A DNA stretch of 64,000 nucleotides from Ancistrus triradiatus (lineage: Eukaryota > Chordata > Actinopteri > Siluriformes > Loricariidae), in assembly GCA_025084515.1 (NCBI GenBank), contig JAJAGP010000863.1, positions 62,001 to 126,000 on the forward strand. The letters run 5' to 3'. Below the pieces are notes generated by a model. That model saw only the letters and a program-made list of their open reading frames with translations. It did not search any database and was not told the origin of the DNA. The translations under genes and the position numbers were made by a program. Shown piece after piece: positions 10,965-22,980 of the stretch (position 1 is its first letter; each line of letters opens with the position of its first letter).

Positions 10965-12900
10965 TTTAACAGCTAATAACTGACTTGCATTACTATAGGT
11001 GAAGGTCTTGCATGGGGAGAACTCTGGTCTGTTATTTATTTATATATTGTATACATTACAAAAAGCTTAATCTATACACCAAATGAGCAGGCCAGTTGTG
11101 ACAGGGCAACATCTATCTATTATCTATTTCCGTCTTCACGTGGGTGAGACCGGACAACAAGATACATTTTTAAATAGATGTTATTACCGAATATAATGAA
11201 AATCAAGCAGTATTGTGTTGAAGATGCTAGCTGTAGAAAGGTTTGAATTAAAGTCTTAATGAGACAATAAAACAGGTTCTAACCATGTATATTTAGCAGC
11301 TCTTGGGAGTGGAAGTCTCTGCATAGCCAGATAATGTTATTCACTGCAACTGTTAGTAGTAAAGCAGTGCAAATGCTCACTGGATACTTTGGATAAATAA
11401 TGGTCCTGACATTCAACACACTTGGGTAAAGAGTGGTATCATCCGTTATGGTTATCTATAATAAATCTTACTCTGTGAGCTCCTGTTGCTCTGTGGTACT
11501 GCACTTCTGATTACAGGCGTTCCTGAGGACCTGAGATTAAATCTTGTGCTGGGCTTGCAACTTTAAAAGCAATGTTGAGTACCTAACACAATGCAAAGCA
11601 GTGGTATGGGTTGGTGTTGGTGGCTGAGGATCATGCCCCGGTGAATATATCCTGACATGAAAACTTCAGATAGTAACAAGGCAAATATCCTATACCTATA
11701 CATAAATATAGTTATATCTACAATTTACCCTGATTTCAGTGACAACTAGTATATTGGTATTCTTAAAAAATCTTAACCACCCATTAAAGGCCCTTCCATG
11801 GTTTCTCCTTTCTTAGCCCCATCTTATGTAGGTGTTATGTCCTTAACATTACCTTCATGTGTCTTGCTCACTATAGGAGTTAAGTCAATGAACGCTATAA
11901 TTTATTTGCAGACAATCCAAACTACAAAGGTGCGATACACATGAAATAACATGTATGAATGTGAGATCATTTACAACAAAAGCACTGTAATGTAGTCCAG
12001 TAGTTGCTTGTTGGTAGTGGACTCAGACTTCTGGACTGTGCAGGCATTCACAAGGTCTGACAGTTTGAGTCATATCCTCTTGATAAAAGAGAATTAAGAC
12101 ATTTTTTATACAATTTGTTCAGCCTATTTCATTCAAGCTCACTGGGAGGAGGTTAGATTCACTCATGGGAATGTGATTATAAAAGCACAGCTCTTTTGTA
12201 CTCACTCTGGAGGGATGTGCCACACTACAGATGTGCCTTTTTGTGTTTCTAGTACAAAAGGTGGAATCAAAACCAACTTTTTACAAATTTTCTTTACAGG
12301 TTCTGACGGATTTCTTTTTGGGAATTCTGAGTTAGTTTCTTAAGGAAAATGACTGTGAAATGTGGGAGTTTCATTGGAATATGGTATCAGGATGATAGGA
12401 GCTGTGACTATCTTGTATGATATAAAAGTACTGAGAATTGATGTCAGTCTTCCAACACACCTGCACAACTGAACACAACAGACAAGCTGCGACATGCTGC
12501 AAGCTAATCTTACAATATAAATGGCCCTTTGCTAATCCACATGGGAAGTTGGAGCATTGTATGTATGGAGCTGTATGGAGCTTTTTTTACTAGTACTATT
12601 CAGGCAATGCAAATGAACAACCAACGGCTTTTCCTTCAAAAATCAGAAAACAAAAAACTTTATTACCCAAGTTTCCCAATTGCCAAGCTTAACACCGAAC
12701 ACTGGAAGAGAACCAGCCTGGTCATTCTTTTTCTGTCGCACTGTTTTCCTTACTTTCTTACCAGATAATTTTCCATATTGCTTTCATTATTTGGTTAAAA
12801 AGAGACAAGTAAAGGATGGCTTATTAAGATTGTTTTGTTTACTGTTTTGATCAGAATCCAAGTCAGAATGGGGTATTGAGTATGTGCTAATCCACCTGAG
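10965..12900. other. Unassigned sequence
   Basis: No coding segment or repeat that I can support. The short ORFs here have neither splice sites nor recognisable motifs. Confidence 0.35.
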
Positions 12901-13099
12901 AAGTTTATGTCCAGACAAAAAATTTTGAGTTGATGCATACTCAATAATCCAGGTGAGAAAATCCCAGAAGCTGAATCAGTTCATCTGGACATAAGGTTTT
13001 GTGGGAGAAACGTGGCAGAAAGGCCCAGCTAGGATAACCACATTTGCCCAAAACACGCTATGCCAGAAACTGGTCCACCCCAAGGATCGGGTCCCCCAG

Positions 13100-13438
13100 C
13101 ACAAACAGAGTAATATAGTGTATGCTGTTAAGAGTATGGAGGATTGCCAGGAATTGTACATCAAGGAAACCAACCAGCTGCTGAGACCTACCTCATCAGG
13201 CCAGGACTCACCCACCTACAGGCCAGCAGCCACTCTTTCAAGTTTGAAGACGTGCAGATCCTTGATAGGGAAGAACGCTGGTTTGAATGGGAAGTAAAAG
13301 AAGCCATTTTTGAAAAAACGGAACGCCCATCCCTGAACCGAGGAGGGGGCTGCAGAGTACACCTCTCACCATCTTACAACGCTGCTATTGCAGCTATTCC
13401 CCAATCCTGTGTGAATGGTACACATGACCACTGTCAGT
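13100..13438 (+). pseudogene. GIY-YIG endonuclease relic of Penelope-like element
   Basis: The first frame gives SNIVYAVKSMEDCQELYIKE, which aligns with the GIY...YIG module of Penelope endonucleases (usually an IVYAV...LYIGET pattern). The Gly of the second motif is Lys here. After a frameshift near 13,190, the second frame gives LDREERWFEWEVKEAIF and PSLNRGGG, the conserved segment holding the catalytic Glu (EWEVKEA) and the Asn-Arg tail. Around ten residues between these blocks, normally basic and His-rich, appear deleted. It would nick target DNA in an intact element but is clearly inactive here. Confidence 0.8.
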
Positions 13439-13497
13439 AATGGCCATGGCAAGTTGCATAATAAACTGATCAACCGTCCCATTGTTATGTAATAGTG

Positions 13498-14197
13498 TGT
13501 CAGGATCCGTGCCCTGCCCCCCGGTTTTCTGTTTTGTTTGCGGCGATTGTGGCCTGATTTATGCCGGCTGTTTCGCGTTGGCGTCAGATGTTATTATTGG
13601 TTGTGTTATGTTAATCGTTGCCACGCACGGCTGGGGATTTTGTACATAAGCTCCTGGTTTCCTCAGTCGTGTTGTGGTAGCATACGCCTCATTTTGATGC
13701 GAGTGTTGCGGAAGTGGTTCTTGTTTTCATGCCATGCCATGCCATGCCATGCCTTGTCTCTATGCTACACTAACGCTACGCATTTCAAGCCACACCACGC
13801 CACACCAAGCCGGTGGGACTCTTGTTTTCATTGTGTTGTGCAGCCATCTTCCGAAGAACTTTCTTTGGTACTCCATCGCCCAGAACTTCCTTGTTGTGCG
13901 GCCATTTTTGGACTCAAGCCGAGACCATTAGCCTAGCCGCGGCTAACAGTGGTTTGTTTTGTTTTCTTTCGGCCACCGAGCCAGGTTTGCTTTCCCGTGT
14001 TTTCTGTGATCAGTGTATTTAGTTGTTGTATTTTCGGCTCTCATGCCTGGTTTCTCTTTACGGTTGTTATTCTGAGTGTTGACTTGCCGTGTTTATTTGT
14101 AGTTACGTGTATTATTTTACTTTTATTAATAAAATGTTTTATTATTGTCCGACTGGAACCTGCGACCTCGTCTGCCTTTGTACCCCGACCCGTAACA
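13498..14197 (+). mobile_element. Solo LTR with 5-bp target-site duplication
   Basis: A 700-bp block starts TGTCAGGATCCG and ends ACCCGTAACA (TG...CA termini). It is flanked on both sides by the same five bases, TAGTG (13,493-13,497 and 14,198-14,202). It interrupts the Penelope-like fragment, whose sequence is continuous when the block and one TAGTG are removed. A polyadenylation-type AATAAA at 14,128 sets the plus orientation. There is no primer site, internal coding region or second LTR, so this is a solo LTR left by recombination. Gypsy-type is likely from length and ends but not proven. Confidence 0.85.
13729..13755. repeat. CATGC pentanucleotide repeat in the LTR
   Basis: About five tandem CATGC units inside the solo LTR. 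Confidence 0.85.
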
Positions 14198-14360
14198 TAG
14201 TGCTGGTATCGGTCATTATTGGTCATTATGCAAAGGTGCTGTATATAAGTTTGGGGAAGTTTTCCGACTAGCTGAGACTGAAAAAGTCACTTAGACAAGT
14301 GTCGAAACGTTTTTCTCACAAAACCGTATGTCCAGATTAACTGATTCAACTTTTGGGAAA

Positions 14361-15090
14361 CTTTTTTAATCAGAATCAGATTATTACTGGGTCGCTATTC
14401 ACCAGGCCTGGAGTCTGCTATAAACTTTTTTTTTTCATTGGGAGACAGTAAAAGCAAGTTTGGATATATGTCTGACTCAGCAAGGGACTGCATTATCACA
14501 GGTACTGTTCACTAAGGGCATATGCCCAGCACTATGGGCACTATGCCCAGTTGCCTTGTACCATGCCAGAGCACGACTGAAGCTCGGTTCAGCGTACTGC
14601 ACCCGGGCACAACACAAAGCAATCACACTAGTGAAATGAACTGTGTTTTGGGGGTCAAGACTTCCAAATTAACAGGAAAATGGCCAATAAAGATGCAAAC
14701 CTTGAAATCGATAACTATCCAAACTCTATGATACAGTCTCTCCTCACATTTAAAATGTCGTGTGAAGAAAAAAACATGGGAAAACCAGACTTTAGCACGT
14801 CCAGAAAAGATAACTAACACAAACTATGCCAAAGATGTAATCTTACACTCAAAGGCACTGCCAAATCAAACTTATTATGGATTTTAATGTGAGTACTGTT
14901 AGCATACTTTAGAGACCTTAAATCAACACATTCCTTCGAAAACAACAGTTCTTCTGCACCTGAACATAGGGACAGGAGAGTCACTGTCACTGAAGAAACA
15001 CGCATCTTCATGAGAAAACACATACAAACTTAGACATTATGTTGGAAAATTATTTTTAAAAAGTCATCTGTGACAGGTAATATGCTTACT
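14361..15090. other. Unassigned sequence
   Basis: No supported gene. Around 14,518-14,552 there is a small cluster of 'atgcccag'/'ctatg' repeats. Confidence 0.35.
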
Positions 15091-15096
15091 GGTATA

Positions 15097-15350
15097 CAGT
15101 GGTGCTTGAAAGTTTGGGGAGGGTAACAATGGTATTGAATTTCTTCAATTTGTACATAATATGTCTGACTGTGGATTGGTGGCATCCAAACTCTTTAGAA
15201 ATTTTTTTGTAACCTATTCCAGCTTGTTGAGCATCGACAACTTATTTTCTGAGGTCACGATACACTTTCACGCACATGTTGTGAAAATCAAGGATAGATA
15301 TCTCTTCTTTAAATATAACAGGGTGCCCACTCACATCTGATTGTTATACT
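15097..15350 (-). mobile_element. Tc1-like transposon, family D, internally deleted, minus strand
   Basis: It starts after TA with the terminal repeat CAGTGGTGCTTGAAAGTTTG, shared with the fragments at 47,843 and 60,431. It then jumps into the reverse complement of the transposase N-terminus (around 15,185-15,255, 'aactctttagaaatttttttg', 'ttgagcatcgacaactt') and the 5' leader ('aacagggtgcccactcacat', 15,320-15,340). Most of the gene is deleted. Confidence 0.65.
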
Positions 15351-15624
15351 AGTCATATTTATGCATCTATATATAAAATATATAGAAGATCTTCCAGAGA
15401 GTCAGTATGGACCTTGTGCAAGACAGTTGCGGTGTTGTATCCAATCTCCAGTTTAAGTTGCTATGGATAAAAGTGTGCCACCTTGTTGTTTTAATGACTT
15501 CTACCTAGTGTTTAGCACTATAGATGAAAGCCGGTGGAAAGATAGTCCAGCAAAACCTATTACCTTAAGTTCCTTTAACATCTTTATGTTTCAATTTGTG
15601 TTTTACCTTAAATGCACATCTTAT

Positions 15625-15725
15625 TAGAGCAATTACAGTTCGAAATTAGGAGTCTTAATACTAGGAGTTCAAACCCCACAACTGCCTGGTTTGTTGTGCA
15701 AGGCACTTAACCCTATATAGCTTAT
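15625..15725 (+). mobile_element. tRNA-SINE fragment
   Basis: Words such as 'ggagttcaaaccccacaactg' (in part) and 'tgtgcaaggcacttaaccc' match the B-box and body of the V-SINE-like copy at 26,218-26,412, with many substitutions. Confidence 0.45.
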
Positions 15726-17560
15726 ACTGTATACGCTCTCATTTATTTACTTAGGATGACAGCATCTACCAATTAATAAACATCTCTTCGTGGTCTCACT
15801 GCACTCTGTTGAAATCGCTCCAGTGATCATGGAGAAAGCCATCCTCTAGCTACTGGTTAAGAATTTTGGCAGCATCTCAGTCTCTCATGAGAAGTGGGAC
15901 TGAGTCAAACCCAAGAGCGTGAGAAACCCACTTTAGCATGAGACCCCTGTTCCAAAAAAATTAAATTCTATTAACATTTCTTCAAAAGAAGATAAAGCCC
16001 TGTAGAACTCCAGACAGCAGACCAGACAACAGTGCTAGCATGAGCTTTCATCACTAGACTTATCAGTTACTTATAAAATAAGCATTTCCTCTGAGATCTC
16101 CACAACTACAGGGCTGCTATACACAACAAATGTACAAATGAAGTACTTACTACACCATTATCTAATGCAGTAGACAATTACCTGAAATCAATTACAATTT
16201 ATTGCGTACAGTATGTAGACGCTAATTTTAGTGATTTATGTTATTTCATCCAAATTCAGTCCTAATAGGGTCATAATATGAAGCATAAAGTATAAACACG
16301 CAATGTCCATAGGCAAACATAATAGAACGGGTTGTACTGAACACCTCAGTGACTCTGAATGTAACACCTTCAGAGGACTCCACCTCCCCAACAAGCCAGT
16401 TTGTCAACTTTTTGCTCTCCTTATCAGAAGAGTGAAGTCTATGGTAGCAGCAAAAGGGGGCAAGCTCCATATTAACACCAAAGATTTTCCGTTTAATTTT
16501 GGGTATCCACAAACTGCAATGTAGTGCATTTTCTGATATAGAGTTATTTTTTAATATAAATCACTAGTAAGACGTTGTACAGTGTTTGTCTCCTATGGTT
16601 AGCATACACAAACACTCCTAAAAAGCCATGTAAAGTGGACCACTGGTTCCCACAAATGTGAACTCTCATTATGTAATGAAATTCCTGTTATGCAGCCAGT
16701 TTTAGATAAAAAGTTCAAAACGTCCAGAAACAATGATAATTACAATTTTCAAATGACCAAAGAATGAAAGAATTTCTAACCAGGTGTACAAACATACCAT
16801 TTGCTAATACAGTTCACAGAGTAACAACCATGACAAAGCAGTGGTTCTGCATGAAAGTATTAAACAGATCATGAACTTTCATGTGCTTTCCTGCCTGTCA
16901 GGTCATTGCCAAGCCATTTATGTGCTGCATATACAATAGTTTGTTTGTACAAGCACACTTGTACCAAAACACTCACAAAAAACTAGAAAGTCACAAAACA
17001 GATCTCATTAATATCTCTGTAGTTTCTCTTAGACAAAGGTGAAATGAAATGGAAAGAAAATGCAACTTTTACTTAAGTATCCTGTCTCTCAATTTTTTTC
17101 TCCCAAGCAAAGAGTCCCGAAATCTCACCTGTCTCCCAATGAGTTTTAGCAGATATCTCAGTACAGACTCATACTGTTCTCAGATCTACAAACATATTGA
17201 TTCTCATATTTATCTGCTGCTGAGTAAATGTAAACTTCACTCTAAAAAGAATCGCACCACTTATTGTTAAATGTAATCCTAAACGCAAGTTCTCACACTT
17301 CTCACTTACATTAAACCAATGGCTCCTAATTGGAATCCTTGGGAAATAACACACATCTTGTTAATGTAGCTCTAGCATGTCTATTTCAGTGCACCACTTA
17401 CTTATCAGTCCTTTATGAACTAAATCAAGTGATTAGAGCAGAATAGGTGCAATACATGAAATACCAAGAAACTGAACAAGGTGGATTGGTCACTGTTAAA
17501 TCTTCTCTAAACTATTTTCTTTTTCTTGTGTGTTCTGAGAGAAAAAAAAATGCAACAGTG
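15726..17560. other. Unassigned sequence
   Basis: No supported gene or repeat. Overlapping ORFs of about 75-90 codons on both strands near 16,250-16,520 have no recognisable motif or splice sites. Confidence 0.35.
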
Positions 17561-17654
17561 TTTCTTTCCCTTCCATTCTGTGTTTGAATGCTGCAAATGA
17601 AAGGAAGCGCTGTACTTTACTTTAAAAAAAGGATGGAGGACAGTTGAAGGCGCC

Positions 17655-17738
17655 ATGGCTGCGCAGGAGGTCTGTGAGAACAACCTGCCTTCTTTCAGGT
17701 CAACTAAAAGCACAGAGCCCTTGTGGTCTCCACAGTAA
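17655..17738 (+). CDS. Candidate 27-codon small ORF with strong Kozak context
   Basis: ATG at 17,655 sits in GGCGCCATGG, close to the ideal vertebrate start context. It opens a 27-residue frame beginning MAAQEVCENNLPSFRS and ends with TAA at 17,738. The surrounding 17,570-17,960 is less AT-rich than its neighbours and holds an octamer-like ATTTGCAT (about 17,778). No splice sites, promoter or homologue can be named. The minus strand is also open across the same stretch. It could be an untranslated-region ORF, part of a conserved noncoding element, or chance. Confidence 0.2.
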   Translation: MAAQEVCENNLPSFRSTKSTEPLWSPQ

Positions 17739-17739
17739 C

Positions 17740-18640
17740 CCATCAACACAGACCAGTAATTAAGCATCCACTCACTGATTTGCATGAAAAGTGGGTTTTT
17801 TTCCATTCTGCTTCCTCATTAAGTTTCTGAACACGGGCCTCCCTGCTTTCCAAGCACCTAATACAGAGCCATTGTTTCTCTAGAGAGGAATGACTAATGA
17901 GGAAACATTATCCTTAAGCAGCAAACTGAAGAAGGCCACCAGTAGTAATTTTCAGAAACATTATACTCATACCAAGCAGATAAGCTGCTTTTTATTTCAG
18001 CATGCATCATTTTAGTATTTGGAGCCCTTTGGCACCTTGATGCCGCTCCTATGCACCACAAAGACAAGTATGCCATATGGCAAATGATCAGTTTATTGCT
18101 GTTTATAGAACATATACTGTACTGTGTTTTAAAGATTTATACAGAACACAGAAGACAATATACTTGCCAGACATTTAGACAACTGTAAGTGCATTGATTT
18201 TATTTATTTTTGCAATGACATTATGTACATAAGCACATACCCATGTATGTAAACCAGTAAAGAGTACAGAATTAGGCAAAAGTCCATCAAAACACTAACA
18301 GACCTTTCTTTCCATTTGTGATTTTTTAAAACCATATGATTTTTATGACCCTGCATCTTTGCTTCCTGGACTTCTGTGGTCGTCTTTGTGATCACAAACT
18401 ACAAGTGTTTATGCTGAATTACAAGTGACTAGATAACTTATCTGATCTTATGGGGGTTTTTTTGCTCTTGCAACTATATTGTTTATCTTTAAAATCTTTA
18501 CATAGAGACATTGAGAAGTAGCAAGCCATGAACTCATTGCAATGCACACCATCTGACACAATGAGATACTCAAACAAGATAATCAAAAGTCTTATTTTCA
18601 TTCAGCTGAAGGATTTGTATGGACTCTGAACCATGATCTC
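17740..18640. other. Unassigned sequence
   Basis: No supported gene or repeat, though 17,800-17,960 looks less AT-rich and single-copy and might be a conserved noncoding stretch. Confidence 0.3.
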
Positions 18641-18643
18641 GAT

Positions 18644-18830
18644 TACATTTATGTCATTTAGCAGACGCCCTTATCAAGCACGACTTACAATTGACACAGT
18701 GTTACAATTCAAGCAATTGTGGGTTAAGGGTCTTGCTCAGAGACCCAACAGTGGCAGCCTGGCTGAACCCTGGATGTTCTTGTCCATAGTCTGTTACCTT
18801 AATCGCTAGGCCATCACTAGGTCATTTCAG
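18644..18830 (-). mobile_element. V-SINE-type tRNA SINE, minus strand
   Basis: Reverse complemented, it follows the copy at 26,218-26,412: a tRNA-like head with a decayed B box, 'ttgagcaaggcccttaaccc'-type centre and a 3' end like 'aagggcgtctgctaaatg'. The order is preserved with moderate divergence. Confidence 0.75.
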
Positions 18831-18884
18831 GTCTCTTGAGTATCAGAATTGTATCCAAATAGGGCTAAGCCACATGAAAGTGTG

Positions 18885-19440
18885 TGTGTAAATACACCCC
18901 AAGAGGCACTGATATCTGACAAGAATCTGATTGCTCCATCCACTTTAGGAGGAGGCTTGAGATGCACTGTAGCCCCATATTAAACACATGTAACTGCATC
19001 CATCTCCATCAAGACGCATCTGACTGCCAAAACCCACCCAATACTTTATGACATAGCACACGTCATTCATTACATCTATCCCAGCATGGCTGGAGAAATA
19101 ACAACGGAGGACTCGCAGAGCTTGTGAATGCAATATACTTTAAAATATTTATAGGTAAATTTGAGAGAAAGCACTGTATAACAATCTTTAACAACTGTCT
19201 GCTTCTTAAATATTAACTCCCAAAGTTGCCACCTTCCTCTTAATTCAAAGAAAGTTAAAAAAGACTATATTTTATAACACAGAAAGCATCATGAAGTCCA
19301 GTGTTATGAGCTGATTTACACATTATGCAGGATACCGAAATCGGATTTTAATCTGGCTCACTCGAGACACATTTGACAATTAAGTGTAAATGCCTGTGTT
19401 TCTACATAGAGGACACATGAAACGACCAAGTGTAAACAGG
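18885..19440. mobile_element. Possible MITE-like repeat
   Basis: The right end, reverse complemented, begins CCCTGTTTACACTTGGTC, and 'ctcgagacacatttgac' lies nearby. I associate this pattern with a widespread fish short repeat. The left end ('gtgtaaatacacccc') pairs only weakly. Boundaries and class are unsure. Confidence 0.3.
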
Positions 19441-20389
19441 GTCATAAACTCTTCTGGTCCCTCCTTGGTCTTTATATAGTTAAGTGGTTCAGTGTTTCTC
19501 ACTCTGAAGGAAAACTTGCTTATTAAATTAAAACCTTTTTTGGCACCACCACCACCAGAAATAGCTTAACTACCTGCTTGGTATGACCTAATAAAAACAT
19601 GGTGGTATTTATTCTCAGTTAGTGATTGGAAGGCACACATTTACACACTTGGCAAATATCAAATTAGCTAACTCCAGTTGCACCTCCCAAGAACCTGAAT
19701 TGGTTCTCCATAAGATGTTAAAACCCACACAGCTGGTCAAAATTTGGAACTGCTAGGCTGCATTAAAAGCTATATTGGGTTATCATAGGTAGACAATATA
19801 ATAACTAGAATAACAATAATACCAATTATTGAATAATATAAAGCTAACTAAATAAATATTTTGAAAAAGCAAATATAAATTGAAACATTACATTGAGTTT
19901 TCCCACACAATGATCATATGATAGGGGTTCTAGATATATTGTGGGCCTTTTAATACATAATAATTATGTAATAATTACATAATAATTTCTACAAAGCTGA
20001 TACATTTACCAACGCTACAAGCTAAAACTGAAAACAGTGAGGAAAGAAAATAACAGGTCAAAGCATGAAAACATGACAATCTGATAACTCAGCTAAGAAT
20101 CTAATGTTTTGATAAGACTTTCTGTGTCATGGAGAAGTAAAACAACACATTTTGGAGTAGTGTGGCTAGCCAAAAGTATTGAACTAAACATCAAACTTGC
20201 AAATGGTATGTAGTATAGAAGTAGGGGAGTGTATAATATAGTGTGAGTAATGCACTTGTTATAAGGCTTATTGCATGGTGGTATAGCAAAGTACTGAGTA
20301 ACCATCAGTTACATATCAATTATGAAAAATATGGAAATAAAAGTGTCCTTTGTAGTCAATTGTAAGGCTTATTTACTGTTACTCTACTG

Positions 20390-22100
20390 TTTACTGTTAC
20401 TCTATAGTTACCCTCTACAACACAAATTCAGCATGTGTTAAATTCTGTGCTGCTTTGAAATATGTACATGCTTTCACATGCTGCATCAATCACACAGTCT
20501 GGGCAAAAAACTAAAGACATAAGAGAAAACAATCATCAAATTCATTGTTTAATTTTCCGCCTTTTATATGCACAGTATTTGGTCTCTGTATTTGGCATAG
20601 TCCTCTCCTTCGCTTTGAAATATAATGCTGAGATGTTTCATACTGAAACCTGACAGCAATATTTTATCACTTCAGCTCCACTAAGGGCTCCAGTCTCTCA
20701 AAATATGTATCCTATATTAAACCTGCATTTCATTGTAAGCTAAGCCTCAGGATACACAGCTGAGCTGACACTCATGACTCCGTAGGTTTAATGGGTACTC
20801 AGGGCCAGCTGATACATGACGATAATACACTGCCTGGCCAAAAAAAGGTCACCTGGATTTAACTAAGCAAATAGGTAAGAGACTCCCATTGGATAACTAC
20901 TGCATTGGTGATTATGTTTATGCAGGAAACAAGCTATTTAACCCTAACTGATGCAGTGAGTAGCTTCTCATTTGTTAAACAACCATGTCGAAAGACACAT
21001 CTTATGGTCGTGGAAAAGATGTTAATCTGTTTCAGAAGGGTCAAATTATTGTCATGCATCAAGCAAAGAAAACATCTAAGGAGACTGCTGAAACAACTAA
21101 AATCGGGTTAAGGACTGTCAAACGTATTATTAAAAGTGGAAGGACAGTGGGGAAACATCACCTTCGAGGAAGGAATGTGGTCAGAAAAAAAAATCTTGAA
21201 TGATCGTGATCAGCAATCACTTAAACGTTTTGTGAAATCAAATCGTAGAAAAACAACAGTAGAACTCAGGGACATGTTTAATAGTGAAAGTAAGAGCATT
21301 TCAACTGCAAAGTGAACTCAAGGGATTGGGACTTAACAGCTGTATAGCCTTAAGAAAACCACTTGTCGGTGAGGCTAACTGGCAAAAGCGGCTTCAACTT
21401 CAATAAAGACTGGACTCTGGAGCAATGGAAGAAGGTCATGTGGTCTGATGAGTCCAGACTTACCCTGTTCCACAGTGATGGGCGCATCAGGGTAAGAAGA
21501 GAGGTGGCTGAAGTGATGCACCCATCATGCCTAGTGCCTACCGTACAAGCCTGTGGGGGGGCAGTGCTATGATCTGGGGTGGCTGCAGTTGGTCAGGTCT
21601 AGGTTCAGCTATGTTATGTGCCCAAAGAATGAGGTCAGCTGACTACCTGAATATACTGAATGACCAGGTTATTCCATCAACATGACAGTGCCAGGATTCA
21701 TCGGGCTCAAATTGTGAAAGAGTGGTTCAGAGTCCTGAACCCTACTGAAAATCTTTGGCATGTGCTGGAGAAGACGTTGTGCAGTGGTCCAAATCTCCCA
21801 TCATCAGTACAATATCTTGGGGAAAAATGTATGCAGCTCTGGACAGAAATAAATGTTGGAACATTGCAGAAGCTTGTGGAAACAATGCCACAGCAAATGT
21901 GTTCCATATTCAAAGCTAAAGGCGGTCCAACAAAATAGTAGAGTGTGTGACCTTTTTTTTTTTTATCCAGGCAGTGTATAAGAATAAAGCAGGCTATACC
22001 ATTTCTAACGGTTACAATAATTCAAATTAATGTATTTCAGGCCTAGCCCATTTTCTCAACATCCTGTATAGACTGGATGTTTCTTTAAGCTTGTACAAAC
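20390..22100 (+). repeat. Left arm of a large inverted duplication, with Tc1 insertion
   Basis: After removing the Tc1-like insertion (20,828-21,976), about 560 bp aligns with the reverse complement of 23,393-23,920. Examples in the same order are 'ctgttactctatagtta', 'cacatgctgcatcaat', 'ttttatatgcac', 'taagctaagcctcaggata' and 'gcccattttctcaacatc'. Identity by eye is roughly 75-85%. A further insertion of about 64 bp (around 20,755-20,818) is unique to this arm. The repeat family is unknown to me. Confidence 0.8.
20828..21976 (+). mobile_element. Complete but inactive Tc1-like transposon, family E
   Basis: Terminal repeats CACTGCCTGGCCAAAAAAAG and its inverse, ending TCCAGGCAGTG, are flanked by TA on both sides (20,826-20,827 and 21,977-21,978). 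The plus strand carries the transposase in three broken frames. The first is 20,985-21,203 (SYGRGKDVNLFQKGQIIVMH, N-terminal helix-turn-helix). The second is 21,363-21,572 with the first catalytic Asp in KVMWSDESRLTLF. The third is 21,660-21,938 with the second Asp in FHQHDSARIH and the catalytic Glu in NPTENLW. The spacing between the last two is shortened by a deletion, and about 150 bases around 21,600-21,660 appear lost. Cut-and-paste movement would need a transposase from another copy. Confidence 0.9.
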
Positions 22101-22416
22101 CAAATGCAAAGCAAAGAAGCATAGTTTAATAAGTGGAAGAAATATCTGCATTTTTTCAGCATGACATAAACTAGTCCTAATTTTAAAAAAAGCTTGATTG
22201 GTTTCCTTTACTGCAATAATGATATAATAGCAACCGACAGAAGCTGTTGACCTCTATAAAACTCTTCCCAAAAATCAGCTGTTTGGGATCATTCTATATC
22301 AATTTTTTTAATGCAAGTGATTAAAATCTGTTCATGTGACAAATAAAATCTTTGGAAAAATATAAATGGAGTAGGAGATTAAAATGTTAATTTTCAATAA
22401 TGTTTCCTACACTACA

Positions 22417-22470
<54 letters not shown>
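22417..22470. repeat. (ATT)n microsatellite
   Basis: About 18 uninterrupted ATT units. Confidence 0.95.
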
Positions 22471-22954
22471 GATAGTAGTAGGAGTTGTACTAGTGGTAAT
22501 AGTCATCATAACAGTATTTTTTTTTTCTCCCCACCACGTGCTTTAAATAACCACATTTTCAGAGCCCAATGTCTGCAATGATTTTAATGACTTCCAATCA
22601 ATAAAAATATGAAATAAAAGAAAATACCTTTTTAAATATGAGAAATTAATCATATTTCTGTTTGAGATGTAAGAAAAGTCAGCAAAACACTGCTGCCACC
22701 TGTCAACACCACTCTTGATTAATTAGTATCTGGGGAATTGAAGTGGAAGCCCCCAACAGTACAAATGCCTTTTAAAAATGTGAAATTTCCCCTGTTTACA
22801 TGGCATAAGCAGAACAACCCAACAGCTAAAATAGAGTATGCACAGACATTTATAACAAAGTACTGTAAATCTAGTCCAAAACTAAAGCGTACATTGAATA
22901 TTCAGAATAGCTGGTAATATAGTGGTTAAGGTCCGGGTGTGCAAACCATAACTT

Positions 22955-22980
22955 TAAATTATATATATATATATAATTTA
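22955..22980. repeat. 26-bp perfect AT palindrome
   Basis: TAAATT, seven AT dinucleotides, then AATTTA: a perfect palindrome, followed by further AT/ACAT-rich sequence to about 23,020. Confidence 0.85.

Larger units (their letters stand above)
12931..14360 (+). mobile_element. Penelope-like retroelement fragment, split by a solo LTR
   Basis: The fragment begins with sequence typical of fish Penelope-like ends ('tactcaataatccaggtgag') and contains the C-terminal GIY-YIG endonuclease region (about 13,112-13,330). Its two ends carry a 46-bp inverted repeat: 12,968-13,013 and 14,307-14,352 pair with about six mismatches. Inverted or direct terminal repeats are known for this class. The reverse transcriptase domain is absent, so the copy is heavily 5'-truncated. 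A 700-bp solo LTR (13,498-14,197) is inserted in its 3' part. Confidence 0.8.

Noticed and set aside
13538..14022. Overlapping ORFs of 65-132 codons
   Set aside because: They lie in the solo LTR and show no protein family.
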